NCBI RefSeq assembly: GCF_900106945.1
Contig: NZ_FNNE01000009.1
Coordinates: 62,001-126,000 of the forward strand
From: Marinobacter mobilis
GTDB lineage: Bacteria > Pseudomonadota > Gammaproteobacteria > Pseudomonadales > Oleiphilaceae
Direction of reading: 5' to 3'
DNA: 64,000 nucleotides
The notes below the pieces were generated by a model. The model saw only the letters and a program-made list of their open reading frames with translations, did not search any database and was not told the DNA's origin. The translations under genes and the position numbers were made by a program. The first letter of the stretch is position 1, and the number at the start of each line of letters is the position of its first letter. Shown piece by piece: positions 55,958 through 64,000 of this stretch.

Positions 55958-58795
55958 TCAGATTTCAAACGCGTCGTTCACCAGCTTCTTCTGCTCCTCA
56001 ATATGGACAGAGGTGTGTCCACAAGCAGGAGCCGCAGATGCTTCGCGACCGGCATACTGGAGATATAGCTTCGGATTCAGGCGAGTCAGAGCGTTTCTCA
56101 TGTGGTGCTGACTACAGTACCAGGCACCCTGGTTCATCGGCTCTTCCTGACACCAGACAACATGCTTCAGTTTGGTGTGTTGCGCCAGAATTTCATCCAG
56201 ATCGTCCGCAGGGAACGGGTACAGCTGTTCAAGTCGAACTATAGCCACATCCTCGCGTTCATCTGTTTTCTTCTTCTCAAGCAGATCGTAGTAGACCTTG
56301 CCGCTACAAAGAATCATCCGGGTCACTTTCTTCGGATCGGACGCTTCAATTTCCGGCAATACCGTCTGGAAGGTACCTTCCGTCAGGTCGTCCAGGCTGG
56401 AAATGGCTTCCTTGTGACGGAGCAGGCTCTTCGGCGTGATCGCAACCAGCGGCTTACGCAGCGGGCGTTTAACCTGACGACGCAGCATGTGGAACACCTG
56501 CGCCGGCGTGGTCGGAACGCAGACCTGAATGTTGTGCTCAGCGCACAGCTGCAGGAAACGCTCCATACGAGCCGAACTGTGTTCTGGTCCCTGACCTTCA
56601 TAACCATGGGGCAACAGCAGGGTCAGACCACACAGACGTCCCCACTTGTGCTCACCGCTGGTGAGGAACTGATCAATAACCACCTGAGCGCCGTTGGCAA
56701 AGTCACCGAACTGGGCTTCCCAGACAATGAGTGCATTGGGCGTGGTGGTGGAATAGCCATATTCAAAGGCCATGACCGCTTCTTCTGAAAGCAGCGAGTC
56801 ATAGATATCGAAGTAAGGCTGTTTTTCTGACAATTGCTGCAGGGCTACGTGGGTTGAGCCGTCTTTCTGGTTATGCAGCACGGCGTGACGGTGCGAGAAA
56901 GTCCCCCGCCCCACGTCCTGACCAGTCAGACGAATCGGGTGCCCTTCATTCAGCAGCGTGGCATAGGCCATCACTTCACCGTAACCCCAGTTGATGGGCA
57001 GTGCGCCGGCTGTCATCTTGCTGCGGTCATCAATGATCTTGGAGACCTGACGCTGAACCGCAAAACCTTCGGGAACCTGGGAAAGCTTCTTGCCCAGTCG
57101 CTGAACAGTCTTCAGCACCACGCTGGTCTTGCACTTCGCCGTCCACTCGTGACCAAGGTAAGGTGCCCAGTCAACGTAAAGCTCGGTATTGGGTTCTTTG
57201 ACCAGCGACTTAACCACGTGCTCGCCTTCATCCAGAGCGTCGCGGTACTCGAGCTCCATCTGCTTGGCTTCGTCAGCACTGATAACACCCGCTTCAATCA
57301 ACCGGTTCGCGTACAGCTCACGGGTGGTTTTCAGCTTGCGGATCTTGTCGTACATGATCGGCTGGGTGGCGGAAGGCTCGTCGGCCTCGTTGTGGCCTCG
57401 GCGACGGTAGCAAACCAGATCGATGACCACGTCGTTCTTGAACTCGTTGCGGTAGTCCATCGCCATCTGGCTGGCAAACAGGACCGCTTCAGGGTCATCC
57501 GCATTGACGTGCAGAATCGGCGCCTGAACCATTTTGGCAACATCGGTACAGTATTCAGTAGAACGCGCGTCTTCCTGCTTGCTGGTGGTGAAGCCAACCT
57601 GGTTGTTGATCACGATATGGATCGTGCCACCAACACCGTAGCCACGGGTCTGGGACATCTGGAATGTCTCCATGACCACGCCCTGACCGGCAAAGGCCGC
57701 ATCTCCATGCATGATAATCGGAAGAACCTGACTGCCATCGGTATCGTCCCGGCGGGTCTGACGAGCTCTCACGGAGCCTTCAACCACTGGCGACACGATC
57801 TCAAGGTGGGAGGGGTTAAATGCCAGAGCCAGGTGAACCTCGCCGCCGGTCGTCATCACGTTGGACGAGAAGCCCTGGTGATACTTGACGTCACCGGAAC
57901 CGAAGTCAGCCAGCTTCTTGCCTTCGAACTCGTCAAACAGTTCTTTCGGGTTCTTACCCAGGGTGTTAACCAGAACGTTGAGACGACCACGGTGGGCCAT
58001 GCCGAGCACGATTTCCTTGGCACCGTAGCTACCGGCACGCTGAATCAGTTCGTCCAGACAAGGAATCAGGCTTTCGCCACCCTCCAGACCAAACCGTTTG
58101 ACACCGGGGTAACGGGAACCCAGATACTTTTCCAGACCTTCTGCCGCTGTCAGTCGCTCAAGCAGGTGGCGACGTGTGTCAGCTTCATACTCGGGCCTGG
58201 AACGAACCGGTTCCATACGACGCTGGAACCAGCGTTTGATTCGGGTATCAACCACGTGCATGTATTCAGCACCGATGCTGCTGCAATAGGTTTCGCGCAG
58301 ACCGTCAGCGATGTCGCCAAGTTTCATCGTTTCGGCGCCGAAATTCAGCGAGCCTGTCTGGAATTCCAGATCACGGTCGGCTTCTGAAAGCTCGTGGAAT
58401 GAAAGACTGAGATCCTCAACCGGGGGACGAACCAGTACGCCAAGCGGATCGAGTTGTGCTTGCTGGTGGCCCCGAAAACGGAACGCATTGATCAGCTGCA
58501 ATACACGAATCTGTTTCTTGTCTGCGTCGGATGTAGCACTTGCGGGAACGCCACCGGTAGACAGTGCACGCTGATTGCGTGAAATGTGCTCGAACTGTTC
58601 GCGGATAGAAGAATGGGCGACATCGGGACCCTGATTGCCATCGACACTGGGCAACTTGTCGAAATAGCTACGCCACTCTTCTGGGACGGCATTGGGATCA
58701 GTCAGGTAGGTTTCAAAAAGCTCTTCAACATAGGCAAGATTACCTCCCTGAAGATGGGAAGTCTGCCATAACTGCTCCATTATGCTTTCATGCAT
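55958..58795 (-). CDS. sucA: 2-Oxoglutarate dehydrogenase E1 subunit
   Basis: SucA is the thiamine-diphosphate decarboxylase of the 2-oxoglutarate dehydrogenase complex. The 945-residue product shows the N-terminal segment GNLAYVEELFETYLTDPNAV and ALGMAHRGRLNVLVNTLG-type blocks. The cofactor site is GDAAFAGQGVVMETFQMSQ with VINNQVGFTT, and the C-terminal block HGYEGQGPEHSSARMERFLQ is typical. Length is close to E. coli (933). It heads sucA-sucB-lpdA-sucC-sucD. Confidence 0.97.
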   Translation of the reverse strand: MHESIMEQLWQTSHLQGGNLAYVEELFETYLTDPNAVPEEWRSYFDKLPSVDGNQGPDVAHSSIREQFEHISRNQRALSTGGVPASATSDADKKQIRVLQLINAFRFRGHQQAQLDPLGVLVRPPVEDLSLSFHELSEADRDLEFQTGSLNFGAETMKLGDIADGLRETYCSSIGAEYMHVVDTRIKRWFQRRMEPVRSRPEYEADTRRHLLERLTAAEGLEKYLGSRYPGVKRFGLEGGESLIPCLDELIQRAGSYGAKEIVLGMAHRGRLNVLVNTLGKNPKELFDEFEGKKLADFGSGDVKYHQGFSSNVMTTGGEVHLALAFNPSHLEIVSPVVEGSVRARQTRRDDTDGSQVLPIIMHGDAAFAGQGVVMETFQMSQTRGYGVGGTIHIVINNQVGFTTSKQEDARSTEYCTDVAKMVQAPILHVNADDPEAVLFASQMAMDYRNEFKNDVVIDLVCYRRRGHNEADEPSATQPIMYDKIRKLKTTRELYANRLIEAGVISADEAKQMELEYRDALDEGEHVVKSLVKEPNTELYVDWAPYLGHEWTAKCKTSVVLKTVQRLGKKLSQVPEGFAVQRQVSKIIDDRSKMTAGALPINWGYGEVMAYATLLNEGHPIRLTGQDVGRGTFSHRHAVLHNQKDGSTHVALQQLSEKQPYFDIYDSLLSEEAVMAFEYGYSTTTPNALIVWEAQFGDFANGAQVVIDQFLTSGEHKWGRLCGLTLLLPHGYEGQGPEHSSARMERFLQLCAEHNIQVCVPTTPAQVFHMLRRQVKRPLRKPLVAITPKSLLRHKEAISSLDDLTEGTFQTVLPEIEASDPKKVTRMILCSGKVYYDLLEKKKTDEREDVAIVRLEQLYPFPADDLDEILAQHTKLKHVVWCQEEPMNQGAWYCSQHHMRNALTRLNPKLYLQYAGREASAAPACGHTSVHIEEQKKLVNDAFEI

Positions 58796-59110
58796 TTTGA
58801 ATAGCTCACCTTGGGCTGGTGCGGGGAGCTATCTATGGTCGGCCAGGGGTATTGCACAGTCAATACGGGTTTCTACGCGATCGACTGTAGCCACCACAGA
58901 CAGCACGGATGTTTTCCGTTCCCTCGTGGTTTTTATACTAAGTAAAGCCGTGACAGTTGCCTTTTAAGCCCTCGTCACGGCTTCCGTAGCTTGCACCCTT
59001 TTACTACCTTTGACCATAAGCCATTAGTTGAAAGTCCCGCCCCTTTGCAGGACTTTATTCAGGGTGCTGGCGATTTCAGAACAGTATAGCCAGTATTACG
59101 CCGTTGCTGC
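58796..59110 (-). other. Intergenic region between sdhB and sucA, with two hairpins
   Basis: This 315-bp gap separates the sdh and suc blocks, both on the minus strand. It holds a 10-bp stem AAGCCGTGAC / GTCACGGCTT (58945-58954 and 58974-58983, loop 19) and a 7-bp stem AAAGTCC / GGACTTT (59031-59037 and 59050-59056). Neither is followed by a good T-run on the minus strand. They may partly end the sdh transcript or shape the sucA leader. TTGACT near 58860 (minus strand) is a possible -35, without a good -10. Confidence 0.5.
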
Positions 59111-59815
59111 TCAGGTCGCCCGTTGCAGCAGCAGGTTCCGGATATGGCCGATTGCCCTTGTGGGGTTCAGACCTTTCGGGCACACGCTGACGCAGTTCAT
59201 GATTCCGCGGCAGCGGAATACACTGAACGGATCATCCAGGTTTGCGAGGCGCTCTGCCTGAGCCGTGTCACGGCTATCCGCCAGGAAGCGGTAAGCCTGC
59301 AACAGGCCCGCAGGACCAATGAACTTGTCCGGGTTCCACCAGAAAGACGGGCAGGACGTCGAACAGCATGCACAGAGAATACACTCGTACAGACCGTCCA
59401 GCTTCTCACGCTCTTCCGGAGACTGCAGACGCTCAATCGCAGGTGCCGGATTGCTGTTGACCAGGTATGGCTGAACCTTTTCGTATTGCTTGTAGAACAG
59501 GCTCATGTCAATCACCAGATCGCGAATGACCGGCAGGCCCGGCAGAGGACGCAGAACCAGCTTGCCACTCTTGACGACCTGGGAAACCGGTGTGATACAG
59601 GCCAGACCATTCTTGCCGTTCATGTTCATGCCGTCGGAGCCACAAACCCCTTCACGACAGGAGCGACGATAGGCAAGCGTCGGATCCTTCTCTTTCAACA
59701 ACGCCAGTACGTCAAGGATCATCAGATCCTTACCTTCCGGAAGTTCCAGCTCAACGTCCTGCATGTAGGGCGCATTGTCGGTGTCCGGGTTATAACGATA
59801 GATGCTTACCAACAT
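59111..59815 (-). CDS. sdhB: Succinate dehydrogenase iron-sulfur subunit
   Basis: SdhB carries electrons from FAD to ubiquinone through three iron-sulfur clusters at the inner membrane. The 234-residue product has the [2Fe-2S] ligands Cys53, Cys58, Asp61 and Cys73, with Asp in place of the third Cys as in E. coli. The ECILCACCSTSCP block and CRGIMNCVSVCPKGL supply the [4Fe-4S] and [3Fe-4S] clusters. It is the last gene of sdhCDAB. Confidence 0.97.
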   Translation of the reverse strand: MLVSIYRYNPDTDNAPYMQDVELELPEGKDLMILDVLALLKEKDPTLAYRRSCREGVCGSDGMNMNGKNGLACITPVSQVVKSGKLVLRPLPGLPVIRDLVIDMSLFYKQYEKVQPYLVNSNPAPAIERLQSPEEREKLDGLYECILCACCSTSCPSFWWNPDKFIGPAGLLQAYRFLADSRDTAQAERLANLDDPFSVFRCRGIMNCVSVCPKGLNPTRAIGHIRNLLLQRAT

Positions 59816-59830
59816 TGACTGAATCTCCCC

Positions 59831-61603
59831 TTAATACGTCCGAATCTTCGGCTCGAATGTGTCGACCGTTTTCGGAGCAAAGTTAACATCGCGTTTGCCG
59901 ACCCGCTGTTCGAGCGGGAAGTAAAGCGAGTGCTTCAGCCAGTTGTCATCGTCACGCTCGGTGAAGTCGTTACGGGCGTGAGCACCGCGACTTTCCTTAC
60001 GCTCGATGGCCGAAACGGCTGTCGCAAATGCCACTTCGTAGAGGTTATCCAGCTCAAGAGCCTCAATACGCGCGGTATTGAACGCCTTGCTCTGATCAGC
60101 CAGCTTGGTCTTGCGAACACGCTCACCGATTTCCTTGAGCATGGCCAGACCCTTCTCCATGCTTTCACCGTCACGGAATACACCGAAGTACAGCTGCATG
60201 CAGTTCTGCAGGTCCTTACGAACCTCAGCAACGTCTTCACCATCCGCAGCGGCGTCAAGACGGGTCAGGCGCGCCATGGCGCGATCGATGTCTTCTTCTG
60301 TCGCGTCGTCAGTACCAAAGCCTTCGCGCAGCATCTGCTCAATGTGCAGGCCAGCCGCACGACCGAAGACAACCAGATCAAGCAGAGAGTTGCCGCCGAG
60401 ACGGTTGGCACCGTGTACGGATACACAGGCCGCTTCACCACAGGCGAACAAACCTTCTACAACGGTGTCCTGACCGCTCTCATCCTGACTCAGAACCTGA
60501 CCACCGATGTTGGTCGGCAGACCACCCATCATGTAATGACAGGTCGGAACCACAGGAACCGGAGCCTTGACAGGATCGACGTGGGCAAAGGTCTTGGAAA
60601 GCTCACAGATACCCGGCAGACGCAGGTTGAGCGTTTCCTCACCCAGATGGTCCAGCTTGAGCAGAACGTGATCCTTGTCAGGACCACAGCCACGACCTTC
60701 AAGAATTTCCAGAACCATGGAGCGAGCAACAACGTCACGACCCGCAAGGTCTTTGGCGTTGGGCGCGTAGCGCTCCATGAATCGCTCGCCTTCGGAGTTG
60801 ATCAGGTAACCACCCTCACCCCGGCAACCTTCAGTTACCAGCACACCGGCACCGTGGATGCCTGTGGGGTGGAACTGCCACATTTCCATGTCCTGAACCG
60901 GGAAGCCTGCACGCAAGGCCATACCAATACCGTCACCGGTGTTGATCAGGGCATTGGTGGTAGAGGAGTAGATGCGACCGGCACCGCCGGTTGCCAGCAC
61001 AGTAGCCTGAGCCTTGATGTAAGCCACCTCACCGGATTCGATGTCGATAGCAACAACACCGACCACCTGATTCTTGGCATTCTTGACCAGATCAACAGCG
61101 TACCACTCGTTCAGGAAAGTGGTGCCACCCTTGATGTTAGCCTGATACAGAGTGTGCAGCAGTGCGTGACCGGTACGGTCAGCAGCAGCACAGGTACGGG
61201 CAGCCTGACCACCCTTACCGAAGTCCTTGGACTGACCACCGAACGGACGCTGATAGATGCGACCCTGCTCGGTACGGGAGAATGGCAGCCCCATGTGCTC
61301 AAGCTCAAATACCGCCTGAGGACCTACAGAACACATGTACTCGATCGCGTCCTGGTCTCCGATGTAGTCGGAACCCTTGACGGTATCGTACATGTGCCAG
61401 CGCCAATCGTCGTTGGGGTCTGCACTGGCGATCGCACAAGTAATACCACCCTGGGCGGAAACGGTGTGCGAACGGGTCGGAAATACTTTTGTGACACAGG
61501 CAGTCTTTACGCCTGACTCGGTCAACTGCAGTGCAGCACGCATGCCTGCACCGCCGCCACCGATCACAATGGCATCGTAGGAAATGGTTTTGATATTAGC
61601 CAT
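59831..61603 (-). CDS. sdhA: Succinate dehydrogenase flavoprotein subunit
   Basis: SdhA oxidises succinate to fumarate. The 590-residue product has the FAD loop [13 protein letters not shown], His46 in [10 protein letters not shown] for covalent FAD, and the substrate-binding blocks [21 protein letters not shown] and [13 protein letters not shown]. The C-terminal [20 protein letters not shown] is typical. Length is close to E. coli (588). It lies 3 bp after the sdhD stop. Confidence 0.98.
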   Translation of the reverse strand: MANIKTISYDAIVIGGGGAGMRAALQLTESGVKTACVTKVFPTRSHTVSAQGGITCAIASADPNDDWRWHMYDTVKGSDYIGDQDAIEYMCSVGPQAVFELEHMGLPFSRTEQGRIYQRPFGGQSKDFGKGGQAARTCAAADRTGHALLHTLYQANIKGGTTFLNEWYAVDLVKNAKNQVVGVVAIDIESGEVAYIKAQATVLATGGAGRIYSSTTNALINTGDGIGMALRAGFPVQDMEMWQFHPTGIHGAGVLVTEGCRGEGGYLINSEGERFMERYAPNAKDLAGRDVVARSMVLEILEGRGCGPDKDHVLLKLDHLGEETLNLRLPGICELSKTFAHVDPVKAPVPVVPTCHYMMGGLPTNIGGQVLSQDESGQDTVVEGLFACGEAACVSVHGANRLGGNSLLDLVVFGRAAGLHIEQMLREGFGTDDATEEDIDRAMARLTRLDAAADGEDVAEVRKDLQNCMQLYFGVFRDGESMEKGLAMLKEIGERVRKTKLADQSKAFNTARIEALELDNLYEVAFATAVSAIERKESRGAHARNDFTERDDDNWLKHSLYFPLEQRVGKRDVNFAPKTVDTFEPKIRTY

Positions 61604-61606
61604 CTA

Positions 61607-61951
61607 TTAAAGCCCCCAAAGAATCTGAACACCCCAGGCGACATAGACAAACATCGCCAACCCGCAAGCCGCCTGAACCAGGAAACGCGGCAGAGTTGCC
61701 TTAATGTAGTCAGTCGTAACAGTCCACAGCCCTACCCAGGCATGGGCGCCGAGAGAAAGGAGCGCCAGCAGACTGAAGATACGGAACCAGGTCTGACCGA
61801 ACAGTGCGGACCAGGAGTCATAGTTCACATCGGTGGTCAGCGCGAAGCCGAGCAGGAAGATGGTATAGAGTGCGAGCACATAGGCGGTGACACGCTGAAT
61901 GAGCCAATCATAGACGCCACTGCGACCGAGGTTAGTTACGCTGCTTACCAT
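61607..61951 (-). CDS. sdhD: Succinate dehydrogenase membrane anchor SdhD
   Basis: SdhD is one of two membrane subunits binding heme b and ubiquinone. The 114-residue product has three membrane helices, with GVYDWLIQRVTAYVLALYT at the start and AHAWVGLWTVTTDYIK carrying the Tyr of the quinone site. It overlaps sdhC by 7 bp and is followed 3 bp later by sdhA. Confidence 0.94.
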   Translation of the reverse strand: MVSSVTNLGRSGVYDWLIQRVTAYVLALYTIFLLGFALTTDVNYDSWSALFGQTWFRIFSLLALLSLGAHAWVGLWTVTTDYIKATLPRFLVQAACGLAMFVYVAWGVQILWGL

Positions 61952-62319
61952 ACCCAGACTCCTGCCAGAACGATGAGAATGACGGAAACCACGAGGGTGG
62001 CTTTTGCGGCGAGGCGGCCGCTTTCAAGATCTTCACCAATACCCATATCCATGAGCAGATGCTTGATGCCAGCTACCAGGTGGTACAACAAGGCGGACAG
62101 GATGCCCCAGATGATCAACTTCGGAAGGAAGCCGTCCAGCAGTTCACTAACACGAGCGAAGCCTTCTTCCCCGGAAAGGGAAACATCAAGGCCGTACAAC
62201 AGGAAGGCAACACCTACGAAGATGATGATGCCGCTGACCCGGTGCAGGATTGACGTGATGGCTGGCAGTGGAAAATGAAACTTGCCGAGATCGAGATTAA
62301 CTGGTCGTTTGCTATTCAC
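61945..62319 (-). CDS. sdhC: Succinate dehydrogenase cytochrome b556 subunit SdhC
   Basis: SdhC is the cytochrome b anchor subunit. With a GTG start at 62319 the product has 124 residues and opens MNSKRPVNLDLGKFHFPLPA, matching the family start. SILHRVSGIIIFVGVAFLL and LYHLVAGIKHLLMDMG follow, the latter containing the heme His. The longer frame upstream adds 48 unconserved residues and is rejected. It is the first gene of sdhCDAB, with a roughly 190-nt leader from the predicted promoter at 62518. Confidence 0.93.
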   Translation of the reverse strand: MNSKRPVNLDLGKFHFPLPAITSILHRVSGIIIFVGVAFLLYGLDVSLSGEEGFARVSELLDGFLPKLIIWGILSALLYHLVAGIKHLLMDMGIGEDLESGRLAAKATLVVSVILIVLAGVWVW

Positions 62320-62517
62320 AGCGCTCTCACACTCTCTCTTTGCTCCGCGCGTCCGGACGAAACCGGGGGCGGATGGTTGGTATGTAAGGATTGTCGTGTC
62401 TGTTTGTCGCGTTGAAACGAAGCCGTAACACGATTGGCTCTGGAGGGAGAGAAACCACCGCACGCAGACGTCGTTGCAGGCGCATTGGATTGGTGTATCC
62501 CCTATTCCGGGCTACGG

Positions 62518-62546
62518 ATTATAAGGAGTGGCCATGGGAATTACAA
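62518..62546 (-). promoter_or_regulatory. Predicted sigma-70 promoter of sdhCDAB
   Basis: On the minus strand, TTGTAA (62541-62546) and a perfect TATAAT (62518-62523) are spaced by 17 bp. A start near 62511 would leave a leader of about 190 nt before the sdhC GTG, long enough for post-transcriptional control. Confidence 0.7.
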
Positions 62547-62597
62547 ACCTGCAACGTGCCAAACCCCCTGAAAATCAGGGCACAAAGGTCCCCGTTT

Positions 62598-62613
62598 GAC
62601 TAATTAATTAGTC
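62598..62613. promoter_or_regulatory. Perfect 16-bp palindrome between the sdh and gltA promoters
   Basis: GACTAATT / AATTAGTC is a perfect 8-bp inverted repeat with no spacer. It lies about 52 bp upstream of the sdh -35 and about 85 bp upstream of the gltA -35. A shared operator for the two divergent TCA-cycle units is a reasonable inference. Nothing else recognisable lies in the 475-bp region apart from the two promoters. Confidence 0.55.
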
Positions 62614-62698
62614 CGGCACATCAATTCGGAAGACCCACTTGCAAGCACTCAGACAGGAAAAGCACACTCTGATTTTAAACCTTTTATTCGCTCCTCCA

Positions 62699-62726
62699 TT
62701 GACAAAAAAAGCCAACACCCTATATT
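62699..62726 (+). promoter_or_regulatory. Predicted sigma-70 promoter of gltA
   Basis: A perfect -35 TTGACA (62699-62704) and TATATT (62721-62726) are separated by 16 bp, about 70 bp before the gltA ATG. The -35 perfect match makes this the strongest promoter I see in the window. Confidence 0.8.
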
Positions 62727-62794
62727 TTGCCGCCTGTTTTGCCATAATACGCGCCTTCCCGCGCATTCAAAATGCTGATAAATAGGAGAGCACC

Positions 62795-64000
<1,206 letters not shown>

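Noticed and set aside
56873..58387. 504-codon open frame on the plus strand opposite sucA
   Set aside because: Antisense shadow of sucA; no domain recognised and no independent ribosome binding site seen.
58945..58983. Strong terminator for sdhCDAB
   Set aside because: The stem is good, but the loop is long and no T-run follows on the minus strand, so it is recorded only as a hairpin within the intergenic region.
59930..61516. 528-codon open frame on the plus strand opposite sdhA
   Set aside because: It is the mirror of a fully conserved sdhA, has no recognisable protein family, and arises from GC-rich codon use with few antisense stops.

Overview
The window is a stretch of core chromosome from a marine gammaproteobacterium, most likely Marinobacter or a close relative. 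This is inferred from gene content and synteny; no database was searched. Many blocks match known Pseudomonas gene orders: recC-recB-recD, gacA-uvrC-pgsA-tRNA, cheR-cheV/flgA-flgM-flgN, GntR regulator-smc-zipA-ligA, trpS-scpA-scpB-rluB, and the TCA-cycle cluster. Coding density is high. I see no insertion sequence, phage, CRISPR array or integron.

Layout. 1-2.1 kb: the start of a type II secretion ATPase gene (gspE, running off the left edge), with a divergent short gspC-like gene and a LapG-type periplasmic cysteine protease gene. 2.1-11.8 kb: recCBD on the minus strand. 12.1-16.9 kb: a three-gene operon of an alkyl-DHAP-synthase-like flavoenzyme, a GlpD-type glycerol-3-phosphate dehydrogenase and an FGGY kinase. 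17.1-20.6 kb: gacA, uvrC, pgsA, tRNA-Gly and tRNA-Cys. 20.7-27.2 kb: YheU-like protein, chemoreceptor, acylphosphatase, tRNA-Ser, Mak-type sugar kinase, AEC transporter, small outer-membrane barrel and MFS transporter. 27.2-31.8 kb: chemotaxis and flagellar checkpoint genes, ending in a small protein with an MshEN-type c-di-GMP-binding signature. 31.9-35.3 kb: cyclophilin, mnmC and a CBS protein. 35.3-45.7 kb: a large unknown lipoprotein, ligA, zipA, smc and a GntR regulator, all minus. 46.0-50.8 kb: diguanylate cyclase, rluB, scpB, scpA and trpS. 51.0-64.0 kb: sucD, sucC, lpdA, sucB, sucA, sdhB, sdhA, sdhD and sdhC on the minus strand, with gltA divergent at the right edge.

How the genes connect. 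The right 13 kb encodes citrate synthase, succinate dehydrogenase, the 2-oxoglutarate dehydrogenase complex and succinyl-CoA synthetase. The sdh and gltA promoters face away from each other around a perfect palindrome. Chromosome maintenance is well represented: smc with scpA/scpB, zipA, ligA, recBCD and uvrC. Signalling and motility genes (gacA, cheR, cheV, flgA/M/N, a chemoreceptor, a GGDEF protein, LapG and the MshEN protein) suggest c-di-GMP-linked control of the motile-to-attached switch, though LapD and LapA are not in this window.

Most worth a second look: the MshEN protein beside flgMN; the Cys4 motif in TrpRS resembling the iron-sulfur TrpRS of Thermotoga; the ether-lipid-type flavoenzyme operon; the PDZ-less GspC next to LapG; two perfect palindromes in promoter regions; and the 929-residue lipoprotein.
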